From Brachionus plicatilis (lineage: Eukaryota; Rotifera; Eurotatoria; Ploima; Brachionidae), in contig QEOQ01000378.1 of the NCBI GenBank assembly GCA_010279815.1, forward strand, positions 98,926 through 162,925: DNA of 64,000 bases, given 5' to 3'. A model generated the notes under the pieces. The model was not told the DNA's origin, did no database searches, and was given only the letters and a program-made list of their open reading frames with translations. Below are positions 38,801 through 50,800 of this stretch, in pieces (within the stretch, counting starts at the first letter, position 1; each line of letters opens with the position of its first letter). Both the position numbers and the translations under genes were made by a program.

Positions 38801-41800
38801 GGAATAAAGAGAAATCTAGCGTTTTTATCCAATGCTGTGTATCTACTAAAACATTGGCATAGAATCGACAATTTGAAGATATATTCAATTTGCTCAAGGT
38901 GTTTGATAAACGATAGTCGGACAAGAAATGCGGATTATTCTGGTCAATTGCCACAATATTGTTGTGAGTAATGCGCAAAATACTTCCTTTTTTTATTTTG
39001 GGAAATATTTTTTCCACACCAATTTTGTTATAGCCTTTTATTAGAGTAAATTTTGCACTTCCTATTTGCTGCCAGTTCAAGTAATTTGGAAATGATTCCA
39101 AAATAAGCTCTGAGCATGATCTAGCCATGCTACAATTTTCATTTGAGTCAATCTAAATAAAAAAAAATTATTTATTAAAAAAGTCTTGATGAAAAGTTTT
39201 TTTGACAGCATGCTACAAATTTAAAAAATTTTTAAAGAACTATCTAAAATAATTAATTGTAATTACAAATTTAAAAGATAACTAATTAACTATTTTTTTA
39301 ACTCGGGAACTTTTAACTGTTTTTTAAATAGAAAATTTATCTGATGATCCGAGCAAGTCAATTAAATTTTTTCAAGATGAGGAAAAAAATTAGTTTTAAG
39401 AAACAAAGGGTCCCAGTAAATTTAAAAACCGAAAAAAAAATGTAAAATCAACGAAAAATACAATCGTAAAAAAACGCCGAAGATGGTCATAATCTATGCG
39501 AATTTTTCGAAATAACTTGTTGAAAATTTTTCGCAAAGTAAAATTCACAATTTTACATAAAATGAAAGTGAAAATTTTACGAAAAATACATCATTAATTT
39601 TAATGCATCTTATTTATTTTTAATTTTAGTTTATTAATTTTAAAATTAAACTCAGTTTTTAAGTTGAATATGTTTTATAATCAGACTAGAATTTTTAGAT
39701 TTTTAAAATAAAGAAAAAATTAAATAAATTGAATCGACAAGGCCAAAATATTTTAAAAAGTTCAAAATATTTTTAATTAGAATTAAATGAATAATATCCT
39801 GGCAAATTTTTAAACAGGATAAAATTTTAATTTAAAGCATAGTTTAAGTAAAAACTCAAATTTTGAACTATGGAATCAGATAAATTGGTCAAATTTAGAA
39901 AAAAGTTCTAATTAGTGATCTATCGGCTATAAAATATCAAATCAAGTTAAATTTATTTTCTGAGAGCAATTTTCTGATTTTCGACTCAAAACTTCCGGCT
40001 TTCGGCAGTAAAATTCTTGTTATTAAAAAAAATAATCTAAAATATACATTTAAAAATAAATTAGCAAGATAAATTATTTAGAAAATAAGAATGTGAATAA
40101 AAGCAGTAATTTAATGTAATTAAGATGTGTGTTTCATGAAAGTCTAAATATGAAGGATTGAATAAAAAAAAACGTTATAATTTTATTTCATATTGAAAAA
40201 CGTCTTTTGAATTCTAACAGCCAATTAAATCTTTTTGTTGAGTAAACACTTGCAAAGTACAAGATTGAAACCTAAAGAAAAGACTCCTCCCACTAATATA
40301 AATTGGACTGATTAGAAAGCTATTATCAAAATATATCAATAATCAATAAAAAACTGTGCGCAAAACAGCCCTGGTGGTCTTTCATCTAAATTATTTCTTA
40401 ATATATTCAAAAAATTAATTTATCAAAATAAAAATATAAAAATTATGTGATTACATTTGTAAATTTCTTAAAGATCTTACCAAAAAGTAATGATTTAGGA
40501 AAAAAAAACTCTAATTGTTTTAAAATAACTTAGTTAAAAATATTGAATGTGAAAATAGATTTAATTTGCAATAATTTTTCGTGAATTATTTTTAAAATTT
40601 TTTGAAAAAAATTAGGAAAAAAAAGCGTAAATATTTCGAAGATTTTGAATAAATAATTTTTCGAAAAAAAAATCAGCAAAAAAATCGTTAATATCTCGAA
40701 AATTATTAATAAATAATTTTACGAAAAAAAAATCAGCAAAAAAATCGTAAATATTTCGAAAATTATTAATAAATAATTTTACGAAAAAAACGAGTACTCA
40801 AAAAGCGTAAATATTTCGAAAATTATTAATAATTAATTTTTCGAAAAAAAAAATCTGTAAAAAAATCGTAAAATCTACGAAAAAATAATTTTTTTACGTA
40901 AATTCTCGATAATTTTCGATAATGTATTTTACTGGGGTAATATTAGATTGGTTATTAGAACATATTATCTAATTCAAATTTTTGAAAACTTATTTGAAAA
41001 ATAAAAACTAATTTTAGATCAGATATGATGATAGACCAAAAGCGAAAAAATAGAAATGGTTTTAACATAATTTGTATGAAAAATAGATTTAAATAAAACT
41101 TAAAACACTCACTTTTTTTACCAATTTTACACAATTTAACGGTAAATGGCGCATTTTTTTCTTAGATATTATTATTAGTTTATAAAGAATAAAAAATTTA
41201 ATGAAATTAACACAATTGGCCTTGAATCTAATTTTTTTTGGCCCTTTTACAATTTACGGAAAATTTTGTTAATTATTAAAAGACATTATTAAAATAATGA
41301 TTTATTTTTGTTTTCTATTTCTTTTGTTGAAACTCGAGAAGTGATCACGATCGGATTAAGCGGTCGCTAGGATTTAATTACCCAATGTTCGATTAGAGCA
41401 TCAAAAAAGTAATTTAAAGGTAAACTTATTTTGTACTTATTTAATCTAAAATGAAATTTAAAATTCGAAAAAAAGACTTAAATGAAACAAAATCATCTTA
41501 AAAAAATAAAAAATCTAAATTTTTAATTTAACTGTTTTTAAATGAAGTCTATTTTTTCTAAATTTGTCAAAAAAATGTTCACACGGAACGCTAATAGCAC
41601 GACTCGAGAAGACAATTTGAATCTACTTAATATTGGCATATCCATTTTATTCTATTTTATTAGCAAAATTTATCCAAATTTTCATCACCTTGTTGCATCG
41701 ATAAATATAGAATTAATTCTCTTTTAATCTCTTCGATTTGATCCTCTGTTTCGCCGCCAAAAAAAAGTCTTATGAATCAACACTAAAATTTCTTGACTTG

Positions 41801-44800
41801 TTTTTATTCATTAGACTGTGTTTTTCAACTAAGTATAAAATATGATTCTGTGCCATCTCATTATATTGACCAAGCAACGTTTTTAATTTTGCGATTTAAA
41901 AAAGTTAAAGCATTTAGATCCTCATTTGAAAATAACCACATTTTTTACATGTAAAACTCAAAGTATTTCTTTAAGTTAATAATTTTAAAACATTTAATAA
42001 TGTAAATCATTTTTTTGTAAGCTCAATTTTTTCTAACCTAAAGCAAGATTGAACATATTGCTTATTAATTTAACTTTTTTTCCCCTAGCGGATCTCTGAT
42101 CCTTATTCGGCAAAATTTACCAAAATTTTTTTTGATTTAAACTAAAATTATTCGCCTTTGATTTGATCTTTTTATATTGTAATAATTTTTCTTAATTAGA
42201 TTTTATATAAAAATAAAATAAAATATTCTTTAATAATTTTTTTCTTGTTTCCTTTGTTTATTTGGCCATATATGACAAATTCATGCAATTTTTTATGACA
42301 ATTTTTTTTTCTAACAATTTTAATAAAAAAAAAGGATAAAAAAATAATAATTACAAAAATTTGAATTTCTCCAGCATTGGCCGCATAAAATTCAAGTCCA
42401 AGGATAAAACTATCAAATTTAAACTCTGTTAATGGCAAAACAAAAGTTCCAGAACTTGTCGGTAAATTCTCCCCCAATTCACTTTTAGGAACTTCAGAAC
42501 CAAAATAATCAATTGTTTTCGATTGTGAAAAATTATGAAAACTAGTTGATCCATTCGGATAACTTATACTAAACTCATCATTACTTGAAAGTGTGAACGC
42601 AGTTGCTTTACAATGAACTGTTTTGTCTAAAGTATTACCAGAGTTCGTGCAATAAGCATCTAAAAATTGTTCTAAAAAAAATATTTTTGTTTTTTACTTT
42701 ATTTTTTTCGAATTAAATTTTTATTTTTACTTTTGGTTATTAAAATTTCAGTTTCTAATTTAGACGATGCACTAGTCAGCGTAATATTGTAGAAACCATA
42801 TCTAAGGTATTGATGTGTGAATGAAAAATCAACTTGAGAATATTTTTTAGCCAAAAAAACATTTAAAAAAATCTGATAATTTAAAATTGGATTTAATCTA
42901 GAGATTAAATTCGATGATATGGAATAATCAGATTCTCTGGCTAAGCCCGATATATCATAGGCAACCTTAGCCTTAGAATCTAATTTAATCATGACCATTG
43001 AATGCTTATTTACCAGCACCCATTCTTTCAGTTTCAAAATATTATAACCACTGGTCACATCAAAAAGCCACTCATCGCTAACATATCTGATAACCAAAGA
43101 AATGTTATTACCACAAGTTTGCTCAAATATGCATTTTTTTTCAAATGATACAATTGATATGGACACACATGAGGTGCATGTTGCTAATGAGTACAATTCG
43201 AAACCATTGACCAAACTGTCAAATTGGAATTCTGTATTTTTCAATAAGTATTTTCCTGTTGTTAAATATGGATGTTGATTTGAAAGAGAATGTGGAATCA
43301 AAGGCCCAACATAATTCACCACTTTAATGTTATATTCCTCTAAATAATCAAACTTTTTGAATGTGCCATCTCCAAAATCTATGCTCAGATCAATGTCGCT
43401 TGATCGACTATAGAATAAAAGACTGCAGTTTACTGTCGAGTCAAAGACCAAATGACTGCATGATAAATACTTCCAGTAGACAATCTGATTAAAAACTTAA
43501 AACAAAATTTAAAATGAGAATTGAATTTAAAAAATTTAAATTTTACATTTTTGAATATTTATTTTTTTGGTAAAAAAAAAATTTTTGCTTGAAATTTGAG
43601 AGTTGAGTTCAAATGTTTGTTGGGTGTTGAAAAATTCAAAATTTTGAAAGTAACTAATGGTTGTGGAATAAAATTCTTGGTCAATCAATGCTCTAAAACA
43701 GAATCTGAAATTATTTTTCAAGTCTATTTTTTGTATATGATTTTTATTCAAGTAATAATCAGATATTATTGATTGAGCTAAGTCGTCAATTGGTATAGCG
43801 ATCGGGTTTTTCGAATGAAGACCAATAAATTTTTTCTTCTCTATCCAAATAGCTTTTGGCAATAAGATACGATTGAAGCCTTTTTTGATGCCGAAAGTTC
43901 CGATATTGTACACTGTAGAAAGGTCTTCAATCTCAGGCATCAATTTTAAAATGCAATTTTTTGATGATTCATTAATGCAGGATCTAATTTCATAGACCTT
44001 TTTGAAATAGATTAAGTTTGTTTAAAATTTAATTTTAAAAACTAACTAAAATATCCAGTGTGTCATCCTTCGTGCTTAGAAACTCAAATCCAGTTAAATG
44101 TGAGCTAAATTGAAATTCTGTAGATGGTAGAATGAAGCTTCCATTGAAAGGATATGTTTTTGAAAGGCCAAGATTCATTTTGTTTGCACCGAAATAAAAA
44201 AATCTTGCTTCTAAATTTTTTAAATTTATTTATAAAAAAAGAAAAATTTAAGGGTGGCTTTATTGATACATGGTGTTGCAATAGAATAATTTATTCATAT
44301 TCAAAAAAATTGAAATCGATTTTTAGATATAATGTCCTTCAAATGGAAAATCAAATGTTTATTTCATATTTTGGATGAATAGTTTTTCTTATGTCTGAAT
44401 TTTTATATTCTTTAAATATTTAGCCAAATATTGGGGCGGTTGCCCAACCGAATTGTTTGCCGAAAACATTTTATTCTTTTACTTATTTTTCGGTTCTGAA
44501 ATTTTTTTGTGATACAAATGTTTTTTAATAATAGTTCTGTTTAGTTCTTTAATTGTCCTTGAAGTGTCCACAAGATAAATATTTGTATTATGTTGGTTGT
44601 CAGTCAAAAATCAATTTTTGTGAGTCAAAATAAATTATTTTATTGCAATATATGTGTCAATAGATATTCAGTTTTTTTTTAATTACCTGGGTTTACAGTA
44701 TAAGTTTTGGTTTGATTGACATCGAATATATCAGTCTTGTCAGTTGTTGTCAGTATAATTGAGCAACTAAGTGATTTATTCAATGAAAATATTTCATCTT

Positions 44801-47800
44801 CACAAATTATATCAATACTTTGCTCTTTGAAAAAAAAAAAATTTAATTTTTTTACAAATAATTAATTTTTAATTTCTTTAAATCTGAAAATTATTTTACC
44901 CTTTTTTTTAAGAATATTTGAAAAAAAATTTTTTAAAAGTCACAAGTCCTGTGTTAAGTCAAAATATTGACTTCAAATTTTTTTTTAAATTTTCAGTTTT
45001 ATTTTTTCCCTTCTTGACTAAAAATAACTCATGAGACCGGAATTTTATGTGGCTTGACATTTTAAAATCAACATGACTTAAAAATATAAAAAAACTAAAC
45101 AAAATTTTGTTATCTACCTTCCTATAAAGATAGCTTTATTTTTTTAGATAAAAGTTTTGGTACAAACTGTTTTACATTTTTATTGAAAATAATTTTTTTT
45201 TTGTTTTTTTGAAAAAAATCTTATCTCTAAATATTTATATATTCATTAAATATTTTCGTATTTTTGATAATAAAAAGGTGATCAAAAATTAAAAATCACA
45301 AACTAAATACCTAACTTTTATTAAAATTATGTTAAATATTCAACAAACCCCTAAATTTATTCAGAATTCTCTAACCAATTTAAAATTTTTTTAGTATAAA
45401 ATTTACTTGATGTGACATTAAATGCAAATTTTTTTGGCATTATTGTTGAATTTAAATTGGTGACTGTAAATTCGTGTTTTCCCAAATGCTGAAATTGGTG
45501 CTGAAAAAAAGTCTCGCTTAAATAATAAGTTTGTTCTGTCAACACTCTAAAAAATGCTTTGCAATTTTTATTTTGATCAATTTTAAAAATCTGTGAGGAA
45601 TAAATAAAAAAATCTGAATAAAAAGCATCACATTGGCCATCGATTTCCAAGAATGAAGTTGACTCGACACCAAAAATTAATCCTTGCAGAACCTTTTCAG
45701 CTTTCATCAAAACAAATTTGTTATATCCTTTCAAAGCATAAAATGTCCATTCGTTAACCACAATGTAATTTGGAATTTCCATTGAATCTTTAAAATACTT
45801 TGAACAAAATTCTCCTGGACATTCAGTAAAATTGAAGGCTTTGATCCTAAAATTTCCGCTTGATCTAGCATACAACTCAAAACCATACAGCAAAGTATCA
45901 AATTTTATCTCTGTATTTATGGACAAATAAGCTTGGTGTTCCTTTAATCCAGAGGCATAACTAGACACAGGAATTTTAAATATATCATCATCTACCAGCA
46001 AATATTTCACATAAAAATATCTTTTTAAAATTTATTAAATTACTTGATATAGTGTTAAAATTTTTGATAACACCATTTCCAAGATCAATCTCAATCATGT
46101 TTTCTCTGGACTGGGTTATTTGATAGACAGAGCAGTTTAATGTTCTATCAAGACTAGTATTGTTGTTGTAGCAAAAAATATCAAAAAATTTATCTTTTAA
46201 AATGGTAAATGTTTAAAAATAAATTTAAAAAAAATTTAATTTACCATCAGTAACCATAAATAAACTATTGACTTTCAAAGTGGAGTCAACAAGAGTTAAT
46301 TGAGAGTTATATATGCCAGTATTTTGGAATTTTTTAAAATAATAAAATTTATTTTTTAAAAAAAGCTGATCAATATTTGCTTTTAAATAAACTGCTGTTT
46401 TTAGAGCAATGTTTAGAGGATGAATCATATCGCCAATTATAAAATAATCATTGTACATTAGATTGTGATCTTCATACAATGCTAGTTTGGCTTGTTGCTG
46501 AGTTAGCATTAAAAGAGAGCCTGACTTGAGTGGAATTAATTTATCTAGCCAGAGAATATTGTATCCAATTTTAATATTGAACGTTCCAATTGGTAAACTT
46601 GATACATTGGCAAGTTTTCGGCTAAGGGAATAGTGATATGCACATGATGCTTCAATTCCACATTCAACTGGTTCTAGAACCTTTTATAAAAAATAATTGT
46701 GTATAGATAAAGTAAAAAATAAGGAAAGACATGTAAGAGTTCATCTAAAATCAATTTTAGAATAACTAAGGAATAACCAGGGTGGTAACTTTGTATATAA
46801 AGCGAAATTAAGCGGAGAACTTCGTAGATTTCAAGTTAAAAGGGAAACTTAAAGTTCATGATCATGATAACGTGATCAAAACTTAAAATATCAATAAGAA
46901 TGAGCTTTATCTATTTCCTTTTTTTTAATAAAACTAAATGTTTAATGTCTTAAATGAAAAAAAAATGTTTTTTTGTTAATTAATCTTTAATTGATACTTC
47001 TAAAATCTTTATTTGAAAAATTAAACGACAAATTTAAAATCCTCATTGATTTATCCAAAGTATGGGCCAAACAATGCTTTAAAAGGGAAAACTGAAGTTT
47101 TAGATCAAATTTTAAGATCAAAATGATCATTTAAGATTTTAAAACTTAATTAATCTTATGATTTAAAACAAATTTTAAAAAATAAATACTAAGCATTACT
47201 AAGCATGCTATGTTTAATAATGTTTCGTTATCAAATTAACATCAAAATGATTGATTTCTAATTTATTTAACAAAATCAATCAATAATTTAAATATTTAAG
47301 GTTCTGATTCATAACTTTAATATTGATTCATTCAAACAAAAATAATTTTCTTTATCTTCTTGAAAAAATTATAAATTTTAGAACATTAAAGTTTTTGTCT
47401 TTAAAAGTAATTTTTATTCAAATCAATTACAAAATTTAAACCTATTAAAGTTCAATAAAAAGGGATATTTTAAAATTTTAAGTATTAAAATAAACTTGAC
47501 ATAATATGTTAAGCAAAAGCATTGGAAAAAATATATTTTTTTCTCTATTATTAAGAAAGCATTTCATTTTATATTTGATCTTTTTATTTCGACCTCAAAC
47601 TCCAATTTGTCTTTAAACGATATTTTCAATTTTAATTAAAATTAATTACAGCGAAGAAAAGTTATGGTTACTTAAAAAAATTTAAAATATGGATTGTTAT
47701 TTAATTTTAACTTCAGATATGATTCGTATAATTTTTTTCTAGTAAAAATTTAAACAAATTATTTTACTAAAGATTAGTCAATTATTAATAAAAAATTAAT

Positions 47801-50800
47801 AAAAAAGACCTTTTATTTATATTCAAATTTTATAATTTTGATTTGAAATTTACATTTGATAATGAATTTCAATTTTCCTTTAAAAAATTTATGCCAAAAC
47901 TAAAAAAAAATAATGGAAATAGTCAATTAAATTTAATTAATAATTTCGAAGTTATCTTAAAAAAATTAAGAAAAATTTTAAAATAAATGAGATAATAAAT
48001 AAATGAGATCAATTATCTGAGCATTCACTGTGCAGACTTTTGCTGAGATATATTCTTGAATTAAGCAAAGTTGTTTAAGTATTAAGAGTTAAACATGACC
48101 AAATTATTGCTTAAAATAAAAAGGTTATTCAAATTTTTCTGAATTCCCTTTTTCAGCTTAGTATAATAAAAAAAACAAAAAAAAATCAATGAACGCTTTA
48201 ATATATTTTTTCCAAAATAAACTTTTTTTAAATATTTTTTAATCTAAATTTTTTGTGGCAATATTAAACCGACACTACTTTTAATGGAAATCGTCACTAT
48301 TTTTATTAAAATGTATAAAAAATAATATATATACATACTTTAAATAATGATACTCGATCATACAATAGATAACATAGTCAAATTAATTATTGATCAATCA
48401 AAATTATTTAAAAGCTCACTTTAAATATGGAAATCGATTTTAATTATAGACATATTAACCTAAAAATAGATAGCTAAATTACCTAAATTAGTGTTATCAA
48501 GGTCAAACTTTGTGCTCTTATATATAAATAAAAGTAGTCTTGTGTTAAAATAAAAAAAATGCCAAAAAAAGCTCAATTTTTTGAATTTTTCGCTATTTTT
48601 TAATAAATTTTGAAAAAAGTAATTTCTAATTATTTGATTATATTTTACCAAAAGTTAGTTTTTACTAATTTTTACGTAAATTTATGTAAATAAAGGTAAA
48701 ATATGGTAAAAAAAAGTAACTTTTGAAGAAAATTAAGAAATTTTTAATTTTTCTAATAAACTAGCAGTCCGACCATCTGCCATTTTTGTCTAAAACTATG
48801 TCAATTACCTATAATACAAAAAATAACACATATTTAATCTTTAAAAATTTTAAGAATTATTTACTTTTTTTAATTGATTTATGCAATTATTACATTTAGT
48901 AATTTTAGAGAATTCGCAGTATATTTTAGGATGTCGTGTTTTGACAACAAAAAATCTGCTTTCTACACCCAAAAAAAAAGATTATCATAACCAAAACAAG
49001 TGAAAAAGCGCGGTAGACCGAGAAAAGTTAAAAAAGATGAGGACGAGTTAGTTGAGGATGCAATAGATGTTGAGACTGGAGTTGAAAGTGCCAAAGAGAA
49101 CAAGCAAGGTAGATCAAAAAAATTGAAAACAGCACTGGAGAAAGAAAAGCCTATAAAGAGAGAAAGACCTCCAAAATCTAAAAAATAGTTTAAAATACTG
49201 TTAAAATTAAATAAGTGTAAAAATTTTGAGTGTAAAAACATTTTTTATTTGATTTATAAATAAATTTATTCATTTTTCAAAAATTGAGTACTTTTGATCA
49301 GGAATTTTTTTTTGGTTGTGAAAATCTTTTTTTTAGGTGTAGAAAGCAGATTTTTTGTTGTCAAAAGGTTTTTACCTATATTTTATTACTTAAGTAAATA
49401 ATTCTAAAAATTTTTAAAGATTAAATATGTGTTTTTTATTATAGTCGATATAGTGTTAGACAAAAATGGCGGATGGTCGGACTGCTAGTTTATTAGAAAA
49501 ATTAAAAATTTCTCACCGTAAAACCTGACATACTACCCTTTGGGCTTATACTAAATAATTGGGCGGCAAAATATATAATTAATATTAACCTTATAAAAAT
49601 CTCATCTTAATTCAAGGAGATGTCCAGAGCTTATAAGTTATTAAAATTAGTCTGACCATGGGCTTATGTACACATTTATTTATTAAGTAATGGAAAATTG
49701 GAATTTGGCTAAATTTTAAATAAAAGAAATATAAAAAAATGTTCCATTAGAGTTTTTAAAAAGAAAATAAAAGAAAAAAAATTAATCATTTTCATCATCA
49801 TCATCAGTTTCGGTATACACTAAAAATTATTTTTAAATTCAAATTTATTTTAAGCTCATGGACTTGTATTTAATTCTTTTTTTAATATCTCATGAGCTTA
49901 TATTTAATTTATGATAAATTAAGTATAAGGTATAATATAAGAAATATTTAAAGCCCTTGGCCTTTATGTATTTTAGGGGGTTGGCTTATATCGTCGAAAA
50001 GTGGGGTGCTTATAACCTAATACTAATTTTTAGCCCTGGGCTAGTTTGTCAGGTTTTATGGTAATTTTCTTTCAAAAGTTACTTTTTTTTACCATTTTTT
50101 ACATAAATTTACGTAAAAATTAGTAAAAAAAAAAGTTAAAAAAAGTAACTTTTGGTAAAATATAATCAAATAAATAGAAACTACTTTTATTGGAAAATAA
50201 TAAAAAATTCAAAAAATTGAGCTTTTTTTTGGCATTTTAATTTTTACCAATTTTTACGTAATTTTACCAGAAATTACCAGAAATCGGCACTGTATAAAAA
50301 ATAAAAAAAATGCCGATTTATTTTGGCTCCCATTCAATTCATTTCTTCTTCAATTTTTGCTAGCCACCTGTCTAACCTTACTTTGAATTTGTTTAAATTG
50401 TCTGATTCTACAACGTTTTTTGGAAGTTATGTATTTTTTTTTATATTTTTTATTCTGAAGGAGCATTAGCTCGGTACAGATTAACAAATAAATAAAATGC
50501 TCACTTATTCTTAAAACATAATGGAACAACTCTTTGTTGAAAAAATTTTGACCATTTCGACGACTTTGTACAAGTCTTAAAACACTACTCTATCGACTAC
50601 TATATCTAATGGTGAACTATCTTCACTTGTTTCAAGGCATTTTACTACAGACGCTCTTCTAATGCTGCAAAATACTTTAGAAACATCAAGATCAGAAGAG
50701 AATTCTAATTCATGCAAATTATGCTCTATTAATTGTTAATCAAAGTTTATTGTTTGTAATATTTGTAGTGATTTTTTTCATTTTAATGTGTTAAAAAATC

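Larger units (their letters stand above)
39153..42354. other. Intron between exons 13 and 14
   Basis: 3,202 nt containing the 60-bp tandem repeat at 40600-40915 and a probable hAT relic at 41540-41790. The remaining sequence is AT-rich without visible features. Confidence 0.75.
48548..50257. mobile_element. Nested inverted-repeat elements (outer element)
   Basis: Outer arms 48548-48740 and about 50062-50257 share atgccaaaaaaagctcaatt, ttgattatattttaccaaaa and an acgtaaatttatgtaaa core. Between them lie an inner element (48736-49513) and a third one (about 49514-50062). No clean target duplication was found for the outer element. Confidence 0.72.

Noticed and set aside
48963..49241. Minus-strand 92-codon Ser/Phe-rich frame
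   Set aside because: Reverse complement of the Lys/Glu-rich AT-hook frame; its composition is explained by the opposite strand.
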